A stretch of DNA of 33,784 bases, from the NCBI GenBank assembly GCA_018667855.1, contig JABIRL010000029.1, forward strand, positions 1-33,784. The letters run 5' to 3'. The translations under genes and the position numbers were made by a program. Source of the stretch: Rhodospirillaceae bacterium. GTDB lineage: Bacteria > Pseudomonadota > Alphaproteobacteria > GCA-2731375. The notes beneath the pieces were generated by a model. The model saw only the letters and a list, made by a program, of their open reading frames with translations, searched no databases and had not been told where the DNA came from. Shown one piece after another: positions 17,870 through 26,679 of the stretch (position 1 is the stretch's first letter; every line of letters starts with the position of its first letter).

Positions 17870-19464
17870 TAGGGGCGGATACCAAAGTGACGCGGGCCCA
17901 GCAATTGCGGCAGCAGGGGCTGCACCAGCTTGATCCAGTCGCACAGCATGGGCCGGGTCTCGCGCGGGTCGATCAGTTCATGGAAGGCATAGGATTCCGA
18001 ACGGGGGAAGGGGGACAGGCGTGCCGCCAATTCGTCCTCCAATTCCTTGCGCCGGGCCTCGGGGTCGTCAGCTGCCGCGATCTCGCGGCCAAAGGCCACC
18101 GCCACGCCGCCTTCCAGAGGTAGAGCGCCCATCTCGGCCGAAGGCCAGGCCAGGACATAGCCATCCGGGCCGTAATGGGCCGCCGCCGCGACGCCATAGT
18201 TCTTGCGCACCAGGACCGAGGCCCAGGGCGCCGAATAGGTCGCCGCCGCCAAAACGGCCGAGGTGCCGTAACGGATGGCGCCGCCGCTCTCGGCCTCCGG
18301 CCCGATCATGAAGCCGGGTTCGTCGATTAACGAGATCATGGGAAAATGAAAGGTATCGCAGATCTCGATAAAGCGGCGGACCTTCTGGGCCCCTTCCGAG
18401 GTCATGGCGCCGGCGTAAAAGCGGCCGTCATTGGACAGGATGCCAACCGTTTGCCCCATTATGCGGGCCAAACCGGTGATCTGACCGGGCCCATATTTGC
18501 GACCCATCTCGAAGAACGAATCCCGGTCCACCACATGGCCGATCAACTTGCGCATATCGAATGCCTTGCGCCGGTTGCGGGGAATGATATTGGCGAGTTT
18601 TTCTTCAGCCCGGTCGGCCGGATCGTTGGTATCGACGATGGGCGCCAGTTCCCAGACATTCTGGGGCATATAGCTTAGGAACTTTCGGATCTGCGCCAGG
18701 GCCTCTGCCTCGTTCGCGGCGACCGCGTCGACCACGCCGTTGGCAGCATGGACGTCCGCCCCGCCGAGCTCTTCCTTGGTCACCGAAACGCCCAGTGCGC
18801 GTTGCACCACTGCCGGTCCGGCGATCAATATCTGCGCCGTGTCCCGGCTCATGGTGACGAAGTGGGAGGCAACCAGACGCGCCGCCGGCAGCCCTGCCAC
18901 GGGCCCCAGGGCGGCCGAGGCCACGGGTACCATGGCCATGGCCTCGCCAACCGATTTGAATCGCGGCTGTTCGGCAACGCTAGAGCCCACCGGGCCGCCG
19001 CCGCCACCCTTTTTGCCGGCCGCGCCCAGGACAGAGCCGCCGCCGCCTTCATGCAGGCGCACCAGCGGCACCTTGTAGTGGCAGGCGAGTTCTTCCGTAT
19101 AGACGCTCTTGCGCAGGCCCGCGACAGTGGGCGAGCCGCCGCCAATGGTGAAATCCTCGCCACCCACGATGATCGGCCGTTCGTCCACTTGGGCAAAGCC
19201 AAGAATGAAATTGCTCGGCGTGAAACCGGTCAGATTGCCGCTCTCGTCCTTTTCCGCCCCGCCGGCGCCCATGCCGGTTTCCTTGAAGGAACCGGGGTCG
19301 ATCAGGCTGTCGATCCGCTCCCGTAGGGTCATCCGCCCCTTGGCATGGTGCAGGGCCACGGCCTCCTCGCCGCCATGACCCTTGGCCAGGGCTCGGCGTT
19401 CGTGGATTTCCGCGATTTCCTTGTCCCAGTTTTGAGGGTCCCCGTTCTGTTTGTCGGAACTCAT
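17869..19464 (-). CDS. Acyl-CoA carboxylase carboxyltransferase (beta) subunit, paralogue 1
   Basis: GRMTLRERIDSLIDPGSFKETG, LHEGGGGSVLGAAGKKGGGGGPVG, ISLIDEPGFMIGPEAESGGAIRYG. Start MSSDKQNG at 19464. Confidence 0.92.
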   Translation of the reverse strand: MSSDKQNGDPQNWDKEIAEIHERRALAKGHGGEEAVALHHAKGRMTLRERIDSLIDPGSFKETGMGAGGAEKDESGNLTGFTPSNFILGFAQVDERPIIVGGEDFTIGGGSPTVAGLRKSVYTEELACHYKVPLVRLHEGGGGSVLGAAGKKGGGGGPVGSSVAEQPRFKSVGEAMAMVPVASAALGPVAGLPAARLVASHFVTMSRDTAQILIAGPAVVQRALGVSVTKEELGGADVHAANGVVDAVAANEAEALAQIRKFLSYMPQNVWELAPIVDTNDPADRAEEKLANIIPRNRRKAFDMRKLIGHVVDRDSFFEMGRKYGPGQITGLARIMGQTVGILSNDGRFYAGAMTSEGAQKVRRFIEICDTFHFPMISLIDEPGFMIGPEAESGGAIRYGTSAVLAAATYSAPWASVLVRKNYGVAAAAHYGPDGYVLAWPSAEMGALPLEGGVAVAFGREIAAADDPEARRKELEDELAARLSPFPRSESYAFHELIDPRETRPMLCDWIKLVQPLLPQLLGPRHFGIRP

Positions 19465-19637
19465 GGGGCGGCAACTCCTATTCAATTCGGTTGGCGGCAA
19501 TGTACAGCGGCAATGGGGCCGGATGCCACCATCGCCTGAAACAAACCGCTGGTCGCTGATTGAAGTACCACATCTATTTGCATAGTCTCCATTTTAGTCG
19601 ATTTTCGAACGATGGCAGAGACGGGGAAACAGCAACC

Positions 19638-21197
19638 ATGCATACGACTTTTGATCTTGTCTGGTACGCCGCCGAACGCACACCGGATCATCCGGCTCTG
19701 GTCGATGACCGCACGGATCGCCGTCTCACCTATCGGCAGATGATCGCGGAAGTCGATATCATAGCCGCCGGTCTTGCCGATCGCGGCGTTAGATCCGGTT
19801 CACGCTTCGCCACAGTGTTGCCGAATTTCTACGAACATTGCCTGATAATTCTGGCCCTTGCGCGGTTGGGTGCGGTGCCGGCCTTGATCAACGCACGCCT
19901 GACCCCGGCGGAGGTTGCGCAACTGGTCGAAGACGGCGCCATGGACGGCGCGATTATTCTACCCAACGAGGATTTGGCCAAGGCCGTGACGGACGTGCTG
20001 CCAGGAGGCGCGCCGCTATTATCCATCGGTCCCGTAAAGGGCGGCGAAGATTTTGCCGATTGCCGGGGCGATGGCGATGCGCTGGCGGCTTTTGTCAAGC
20101 CGGCACCGGAAGATCTGGCCTATATCTTCTATACCTCCGGCACCACCGGGTTGCCCAAGGGCGTGGAAATTTCCCAGCGCACGACCGAGGGGCGTATCAC
20201 CTGGATCTCGGCTATGGGCGGATTACGGATCGGCACGCACACCCGCATTCTGGGGCTGGCGCCGATCAGCCATTGCATTGGTTACTACGGTAATTTTCTG
20301 GCCGCCCTGGCCTACAACGGCACCTACTACATCATGTCGCAATTCGACCCGGCCAAGGCGGTCGAGGCGATCGCGGCGCACGAAATTACCTTCATCTTTA
20401 CCGTGCCGACTTTTTTCGCGGGCATGGTGCAGGCGCCCAATTATGATCCGGCCAAGATGGCATCGTTGGATCTGGTGCTGTTCGGTGGCGCCTCCATTCC
20501 GCCCGCGCTGCTTGAAAGACTGGATCAGGAATGGCCGGCCACGTTCCGTCATATCTTCGGCACCACGGAAACCATGTGTTCCCTGTACAACCCCACGCCA
20601 GTGGGACAATCGACCCGGCTGCGGGCCGGCTTTTATTCCCGGGTCCGGGTGATCAAATATGGCGGCGGCGCGGAAGATCTTGTTGCACCGGGAGAGGAAG
20701 GCGAGTTGATCGTCGATGCGGATGCGGACACGATCTTTGATGGGTATCTGAACCGGCCCGACGCAACGGCGGAAAAAAAGCATGGCGGGTGGTATTTCAC
20801 GGGCGATGTTTTTCGCCAATTGGAAGGCGGCGATATCGAACTGGTCGGCCGCGTCGATGATGTCATTCGCAGCGGTGGCGAGAATATTCATCCCGACGAC
20901 GTGGAACCCATCCTGCGTGATCATCCAGGCGTCGCCGATGTTTCCGTGGTCGGCATCAAGGACGATTATTGGGGCGAGATGACCGTGGCCTGTATTGTCG
21001 CCAACGACACGGCCCCCACGGCGGCGGACCTGGATAACCATTGCAGGGCCAGTACGTTATCATCCTACAAGCGGCCGCGAGGTTATGTCTTTGTCGATGC
21101 TTTGCCGCGCAATGCCGCCAACAAGGTTTTGCGCCGTATCTTGCGGGATACGGCGGCGGCGGCCCGAGACGACGGCGGCTTTCAAGCGATAGGATAA
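19638..21197 (+). CDS. AMP-forming acyl-CoA synthetase/ligase
   Basis: YIFYTSGTTGLPKGVEISQ, HIFGTTETMC, GWYFTGDVFRQLEGGDIELVGRVDDVIRSGGENIHPDDVE. Start MHTTFDLVWY. Confidence 0.95.
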   Translation: MHTTFDLVWYAAERTPDHPALVDDRTDRRLTYRQMIAEVDIIAAGLADRGVRSGSRFATVLPNFYEHCLIILALARLGAVPALINARLTPAEVAQLVEDGAMDGAIILPNEDLAKAVTDVLPGGAPLLSIGPVKGGEDFADCRGDGDALAAFVKPAPEDLAYIFYTSGTTGLPKGVEISQRTTEGRITWISAMGGLRIGTHTRILGLAPISHCIGYYGNFLAALAYNGTYYIMSQFDPAKAVEAIAAHEITFIFTVPTFFAGMVQAPNYDPAKMASLDLVLFGGASIPPALLERLDQEWPATFRHIFGTTETMCSLYNPTPVGQSTRLRAGFYSRVRVIKYGGGAEDLVAPGEEGELIVDADADTIFDGYLNRPDATAEKKHGGWYFTGDVFRQLEGGDIELVGRVDDVIRSGGENIHPDDVEPILRDHPGVADVSVVGIKDDYWGEMTVACIVANDTAPTAADLDNHCRASTLSSYKRPRGYVFVDALPRNAANKVLRRILRDTAAAARDDGGFQAIG

Positions 21198-21349
21198 ATC
21201 CTTACCGATTATATTTAACGGGGCGACAGATTGCCACATCGTTTGTTAGAATTAAAAGCATTAAGAACAGCGTTGGCTTCCGGTTGATTGAATGACGGCT
21301 ACTCGGGTTCTGGGCAGCTGCCGGCGTTCGCCAAAATGGGGATTTATCG

Positions 21350-22945
21350 ATGCATATCCTGTCGGTGTTGATCATGGCGCTGGGCGCCGTCCTGACTGCT
21401 CTTCTGGCCTTCCAGGCCAGCGACGGGGTCATGAGCTTTCATGCCGCCTTGATGGCTCTATTTTTCCTGGTCGCCATTGTGTTGTTGCACAGGCGCCGCG
21501 GCAATCTAAACACCGATGGCTACGAAGACGGTATCATTCGGGCCGGGGCCATCGCATCAACCTTTTGGGGTGTTGTCGGCTTTCTTGTCGGGCTGGTGAT
21601 CGCGTTGCAACTGGCCTTCCCGGTACTGAATTTCGATCTGCCCTGGACAAATTTCGGTCGTTTGCGGCCGCTGCATACATCGGCGGTGATATTTGCCTTT
21701 GGCGGCAACGTTCTGTTGATGACGTCGTTCCATGTGGTGCAGCGAACCTGTCAGGCCCGGTTGGCCGGCGGCTGGGCGCCGTGGTTCGTATTCTGGGGTT
21801 ATCAGTTGTTCATCGTCATGGCGGCCACGGGCTATGTCCTGGGCGTCACCCAATCCAAGGAATATGCCGAGCCTGAATGGTATGTGGACCTGTGGTTGAC
21901 GCTGGTCTGGGTGGTTTACCTGCTGGTCTTTCTGGCTACCCTGTGGAAGCGCAAGGAGCCGCATATCTATGTGGCCAACTGGTTCTATCTGGCCTTTATC
22001 GTCACCGTGGCCATGCTGCATATCATCAACAATCTGGCCATCCCCGTCAGTTGGACCGGAACCCGATCCTATGGTGTCTGGGCCGGAGTGCAGGATGCCC
22101 TGACCCAGTGGTGGTATGCCCATAACGCGGTGGGTTTTTTCCTGACCGCCGGTTTCCTGGCCATCATGTATTATTACGTGCCGAAACGGGCCGAGCGGCC
22201 GGTCTATTCCTACCGTTTGTCCATCGTGCATTTCTGGTCCCTGATCTTTCTTTATATCTGGGCCGGACCTCATCATCTGCATTACACCGCCCTGCCGGAA
22301 TGGTCACAGACCCTGGGCATGACCTTTTCCGTCATGCTGTGGATGCCGTCCTGGGGCGGCATGATCAACGGCCTGATGACCCTGTCGGGGGCCTGGGACA
22401 AACTCCGCACGGACCCCGTCTTGCGCATGATGGTTGTTTCCGTGGCCTTCTACGGCATGTCCACCTTCGAAGGGCCGCTGATGTCCATCAAGGCGGTCAA
22501 CGCCCTGAGCCATTACACAGATTGGACCATCGGGCATGTGCATTCGGGCGCTTTGGGCTGGGTCGCCTTTGTATCCTTCGGGGCGCTGTATCACGTCGTG
22601 CCCATCATGTGGGGGCGGCAGCGGCTGTATTCCCTGGTTCTGGTCAACGTGCATTTCTGGATCGCGACCCTGGGCATCGTGCTTTACATCGCCGCCATGT
22701 GGGTTTCGGGCATTCTGCAGGGTCTGATGTGGCGGGCCTATGATCACCTTGGCTTTCTGGAATATTCCTTTGCCGAGACGGTGGAGGCGATGCATCCATT
22801 CTACGTCATCCGGGCCCTGGGCGGCTTGCTGTTCGTGATCGGAAGCCTGGTCATGGCCTATAATCTGTGGCGCACCATGCGTGGTGATCTTCGCGCCGAA
22901 GCTGTGCCCGTCCCGCTTGCGCCAGCCGTGGGAGCCGCATCATGA
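21350..22945 (+). CDS. ccoN: cbb3-type cytochrome c oxidase subunit I
   Basis: Heme-copper oxidase subunit [65 protein letters not shown]. Followed by ccoO. Confidence 0.97.
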   Translation: MHILSVLIMALGAVLTALLAFQASDGVMSFHAALMALFFLVAIVLLHRRRGNLNTDGYEDGIIRAGAIASTFWGVVGFLVGLVIALQLAFPVLNFDLPWTNFGRLRPLHTSAVIFAFGGNVLLMTSFHVVQRTCQARLAGGWAPWFVFWGYQLFIVMAATGYVLGVTQSKEYAEPEWYVDLWLTLVWVVYLLVFLATLWKRKEPHIYVANWFYLAFIVTVAMLHIINNLAIPVSWTGTRSYGVWAGVQDALTQWWYAHNAVGFFLTAGFLAIMYYYVPKRAERPVYSYRLSIVHFWSLIFLYIWAGPHHLHYTALPEWSQTLGMTFSVMLWMPSWGGMINGLMTLSGAWDKLRTDPVLRMMVVSVAFYGMSTFEGPLMSIKAVNALSHYTDWTIGHVHSGALGWVAFVSFGALYHVVPIMWGRQRLYSLVLVNVHFWIATLGIVLYIAAMWVSGILQGLMWRAYDHLGFLEYSFAETVEAMHPFYVIRALGGLLFVIGSLVMAYNLWRTMRGDLRAEAVPVPLAPAVGAAS

Positions 22946-23670
22946 TCAAGCACGCCACACTGGAGAAAAACTCGATCCTGTTGACCGTGTTTGTCCTGAT
23001 CGTCGTCTCGATCGGGGGCATCGTCGAATTGGCGCCCCTGTTCTATCTGGAGAGCACCATCGAGGAAGTGGAGGGGATGCGGCCTTACACTCCGTTGGAG
23101 TTGGCCGGCCGAGGCATTTATATCAGAGAAGGCTGCTACAACTGCCACAGTCAGATGATCCGCCCCCTGCGGGACGAGCATGAACGCTATGGCCACTACA
23201 GTCTGGCGGCGGAAAGCATGTACGACCATCCCTTCCAGTGGGGGTCCAAGCGCACGGGTCCGGATTTGGCCCGGATTGGGGGGCGCTATTCCGATGAATG
23301 GCATGCCGCCCACATGATCGATCCCCGCGCCGTGGTGCCGGAATCCGTCATGCCCGGATATCCCTTCCTGGCCACGACGGCCCTGAAGACCGATGATATC
23401 GCCGACCACCTCACCGCCAATCGCATGGTCGGCGTGCCCTATACCGATGACATGATTGCCAACGCCGCCGCCGATCTTGCGGCCCAGGTTGACCGTGACA
23501 GCGACGATCTGGATGCCCTGGCTGAACGCTATCCAAAGACCCAGGTACGGGATTTCGATGGCAATCCGGAAATGATCTCGGAGTTGGATGCCTTGATCGC
23601 CTACATGCAAATGCTGGGCACGTTGGTTGATTTCAGCTCGTTCAAGGCCGAAGGCCAGAACCTGCGATAG
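22942..23670 (+). CDS. ccoO: cbb3 oxidase monoheme subunit II
   Basis: [63 protein letters not shown] overlap with ccoN. Confidence 0.97.
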   Translation: MIKHATLEKNSILLTVFVLIVVSIGGIVELAPLFYLESTIEEVEGMRPYTPLELAGRGIYIREGCYNCHSQMIRPLRDEHERYGHYSLAAESMYDHPFQWGSKRTGPDLARIGGRYSDEWHAAHMIDPRAVVPESVMPGYPFLATTALKTDDIADHLTANRMVGVPYTDDMIANAAADLAAQVDRDSDDLDALAERYPKTQVRDFDGNPEMISELDALIAYMQMLGTLVDFSSFKAEGQNLR

Positions 23671-23680
23671 GAGAGGGTTG

Positions 23681-23830
23681 ATGACTTATCAAGACGTATC
23701 CCAATTCGCCCAGACCTACGGCCTGATTTATCTTTTTCTGCTGTTCATCGGCATGGTGATCTACGCCGTTTGGCCCGGCAACAAGAAGCGTTTCAAGGAT
23801 GCTTCCGAAATTCCGTTGCGGGAGGATTGA
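23681..23830 (+). CDS. ccoQ: cbb3 oxidase small subunit
   Basis: MTYQDVSQFAQTYGLIYLFLLFIGMVIYAVWPGNKKRFKDASEIPLRED, in position between ccoO and ccoP. Confidence 0.93.
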   Translation: MTYQDVSQFAQTYGLIYLFLLFIGMVIYAVWPGNKKRFKDASEIPLRED

Positions 23831-23834
23831 TCAC

Positions 23835-24698
23835 ATGACCGACAAGCCAATCGATGACGTCAGCGGGGTCGTAACGACCGGCCATGAATGGGACGGTATT
23901 CGGGAGCTGGATACACCCATGCCGCGCTGGTGGCTGTGGACCTATTATGCCTGTGTCATTTGGGCCATCGGCTATTGGATCGCCATGCCGGCCTGGCCCT
24001 TGGTCTCCGACTATACCAGGGGCGTTTTGGGACATTCCCAACGGGCCCAATTGTCCGGCGAAATTGCCGCCGTCAAGGCGGGCCAGGCGGATCTGACGGC
24101 CCGCACCGCCAAGGCCAGTCTGGCCGAGATCAAGGCCGATGCGGAGTTGTTGGAATTCGCCCTGGCGGGCGGGCGTTCGGCCTATGCGGTGAATTGCTCC
24201 CAATGCCACGGCTCTGGCGCCGCCGGCAGCGACGGCTATCCCAATCTGAACGATGACGACTGGATCTGGGGCGGCACGGTGGAGCAAATCCACGCCACCA
24301 TTCAATATGGCATTCGCGCCGATCACGATGACACCCGGGACAACGAAATGCCGGCCTTTGGCCGCGATGAAATGCTTGATCCGCAACAGGTGGATGCGGT
24401 TTCCGATTACGTCATGGCCCTCTCGCGGGATGACGGGGTTGCCGATACCTTGCCCGGCAAGGCGCTCTATACGGAACATTGCGTGGACTGCCATGGTCCA
24501 GGGGGCGCGGGAAATATGGAACTGGGTGCGCCGAAACTGCGCGATGGCATTTGGCTTTATCAAGGCGACAAGGCGATGGTCGTGGACATGATAACAAACA
24601 GCCGCGCCGGCATGATGCCGGCCTGGGTCGACCGGCTGGACAAGGTCACCTTGAAACAATTAGCGGTCTATATTCACTCCCTCGGCGGCGGCGCCTGA
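23835..24698 (+). CDS. ccoP: cbb3 oxidase diheme subunit III
   Basis: EWDGIRELDTPMPRWWLWTYYACVIWAIGYWIAMPAWPL with two heme sites, CSQCH and CVDCH. Confidence 0.97.
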   Translation: MTDKPIDDVSGVVTTGHEWDGIRELDTPMPRWWLWTYYACVIWAIGYWIAMPAWPLVSDYTRGVLGHSQRAQLSGEIAAVKAGQADLTARTAKASLAEIKADAELLEFALAGGRSAYAVNCSQCHGSGAAGSDGYPNLNDDDWIWGGTVEQIHATIQYGIRADHDDTRDNEMPAFGRDEMLDPQQVDAVSDYVMALSRDDGVADTLPGKALYTEHCVDCHGPGGAGNMELGAPKLRDGIWLYQGDKAMVVDMITNSRAGMMPAWVDRLDKVTLKQLAVYIHSLGGGA

Positions 24699-24709
24699 CG
24701 GAGCGGGAG

Positions 24710-26188
24710 ATGGTTACCGCGGCGCAAAAGCCCGAAGCCCTTGATCCCCATGATCAGGTTGAGACGGTCGATGCCAAGGCGCTGAACACCAGGGTCACGG
24801 GCGCGCTCTATAAGAAACGGGAAAAGATTTTTCCCCGCCGTGTGGCCGGCACCTTCCGCAATCTGAAATGGGTGGTCATGGCGGTCACCTTGACGGTTTA
24901 TTATCTGGCGCCCTGGCTGCGTTGGGACCGGGCCGGCGATGCGCCTGATCAGGCTATTCTGATCGATATTCCGGCCCGGCGATTCTATTTCTTTTTCATC
25001 GAGATCTGGCCCCAGGAAGTTTATTACATCACCGGTATTCTGGTGATCGCCGCCCTGGCGCTGTTCCTCTTCACCTCCATCGCGGGCCGGGTCTGGTGCG
25101 GCTATACCTGTCCCCAGACCGTCTGGGTTGATTTGTTCCTGATCGTCGAACGTTTCATTGATGGCGACCGCAATTCCCGCATGCGATTGGAGACGGCGCG
25201 ATGGGGCCTGGCCAAGATTTTCAAGCGCGTTGTCAAACATGGCATCTGGCTGATGATCGCGGCGCTGACGGGGGGGGCCTGGGTCTTCTATTTCGCTGAC
25301 GCGCCGTCGCTGCTGGTAGATCTCTTTACCCTGCAGGCAGGTGAGGTCGCCTACATCACGGTCGCCGTGTTGACCGCCACCACGTATTCCCTGGGCGGAT
25401 TGGCGCGGGAGCAGGTCTGCACGTACATGTGCCCGTGGCCGCGCATCCAGGCCGCCATGATCGACGAAGAATCCCTGATTATCTCTTACCAGGAGCGGCG
25501 CGGCGAGCCACGGGGCCGGGGCGGACAACGGGATGCCCTGGGCGATTGTGTCAGTTGCAACCAGTGCGTCGTGGTCTGTCCCATGGGCATCGACATCCGT
25601 GACGGCATGCAGCTTGAATGTATTTCCTGCGCTCTGTGTGTGGATGCCTGCAATAGCGTGATGGACAAGATTGGCAAGCCACGCGGTCTGATCGGCTACA
25701 ACACCCTGTCGAACTTCGCTGAAGGTAGCGAATTAAAACGCAGCGACCTGCGGCTGTTTCGCCCACGCACCATTGTCTATGGCGTCTTGATAGCGGTTGT
25801 AGGCGTCATCATGCTGGCGGCTCTGGTCACCCGGCCATCCCTGGAATTAAATGTTCAACGGGATCGCAATCCGTTGTTCGTCAACTTGTCCAGCGGTGAT
25901 ATCCGCAATGGCTACACGGTGAAAATCCTCAATAAATTGCACGATACGCGGCAGTTCCGCCTGCAGGTAGACGGCCTAAAGGCCGCCAAAATAAGGGTCA
26001 TCGGACGCGAGGACGGCGCTGCATTGTTCACGGTCAAGCCGGATCGCCTCGCCTCATTCCGTGTTCTGATCGCGACTCCAAAAGCCAGTCTGAAAGATGA
26101 AACCACGGATATTCGTCTGCGGGTGATTGATGCGGAAAACGGCACCACGGCCCATAACGACACGGTCTTCCGGGGGCCGAAGCCATGA
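24710..26188 (+). CDS. ccoG: cbb3 oxidase accessory protein CcoG/FixG (2x[4Fe-4S] ferredoxin-like)
   Basis: GRVWCGYTCPQTVWVDLFLIVER, CVSCNQCVVVCPMGIDIRDGMQLECISCALCVDACNSVMDKIGKPRGLI. Confidence 0.95.
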   Translation: MVTAAQKPEALDPHDQVETVDAKALNTRVTGALYKKREKIFPRRVAGTFRNLKWVVMAVTLTVYYLAPWLRWDRAGDAPDQAILIDIPARRFYFFFIEIWPQEVYYITGILVIAALALFLFTSIAGRVWCGYTCPQTVWVDLFLIVERFIDGDRNSRMRLETARWGLAKIFKRVVKHGIWLMIAALTGGAWVFYFADAPSLLVDLFTLQAGEVAYITVAVLTATTYSLGGLAREQVCTYMCPWPRIQAAMIDEESLIISYQERRGEPRGRGGQRDALGDCVSCNQCVVVCPMGIDIRDGMQLECISCALCVDACNSVMDKIGKPRGLIGYNTLSNFAEGSELKRSDLRLFRPRTIVYGVLIAVVGVIMLAALVTRPSLELNVQRDRNPLFVNLSSGDIRNGYTVKILNKLHDTRQFRLQVDGLKAAKIRVIGREDGAALFTVKPDRLASFRVLIATPKASLKDETTDIRLRVIDAENGTTAHNDTVFRGPKP

Positions 26189-26679
26189 CCGAAGCCGTGG
26201 GTACGCCTTTAACCGGACGTAAGGTTCTGGCCATGCTGTTGGGTTTTTTCGCCTTGATCGTTCTGGTCAACGGCATTTTCCTCTATTTCGCCTTGAGCAG
26301 CTTCAGCGGTTTATCGACGGAAAACGCCTATCTCAAGGGTCTGCACCATAACAACACCCTGGCCCAGGGGCGGGCGCAAAAAGCGGCGGGTTGGAATGTG
26401 GCGACGGCCGTACACCGCCCCGCGCCCGGGCAGCCGGTCATCCTGCGGGTACAGGTTTCGGACCGCGAGGGTCGCGCACTGGATCAATTGAAGCTGACCG
26501 GAACATTGCGCCGCCCGACCCACGAAGGTGATGATCTCGCCTTGGACTTCAAGGCTTTGGGTAAGGGCGGATACCGTGCCGATGCGCCAGCCACCGCCGG
26601 ACAGTGGGATTTGCAGCTGCGGGCCAAGTTGGAAGACCGCCAGGACTATCGTTGGGAGACGCGCCTGTGGCTGAAATAG
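26185..26679 (+). CDS. ccoH: cbb3 assembly protein CcoH/FixH
   Basis: Single N-terminal TM (LAMLLGFFALIVLVNGIFLYFALSSFSG) and FixH-like domain between ccoG and ccoI. Confidence 0.9.
   Translation: MTEAVGTPLTGRKVLAMLLGFFALIVLVNGIFLYFALSSFSGLSTENAYLKGLHHNNTLAQGRAQKAAGWNVATAVHRPAPGQPVILRVQVSDREGRALDQLKLTGTLRRPTHEGDDLALDFKALGKGGYRADAPATAGQWDLQLRAKLEDRQDYRWETRLWLK

Noticed and set aside
21282-21296. Possible FNR/Anr box upstream of ccoN (TTGATTGAATGACG)
   Set aside because: Only the TTGAT half-site matches; the ATCAA half is absent at the required spacing.
25270-25277. G8 homopolymer in ccoG
   Set aside because: Frame is intact with a full-length CcoG on both sides; no sign of a frameshift.
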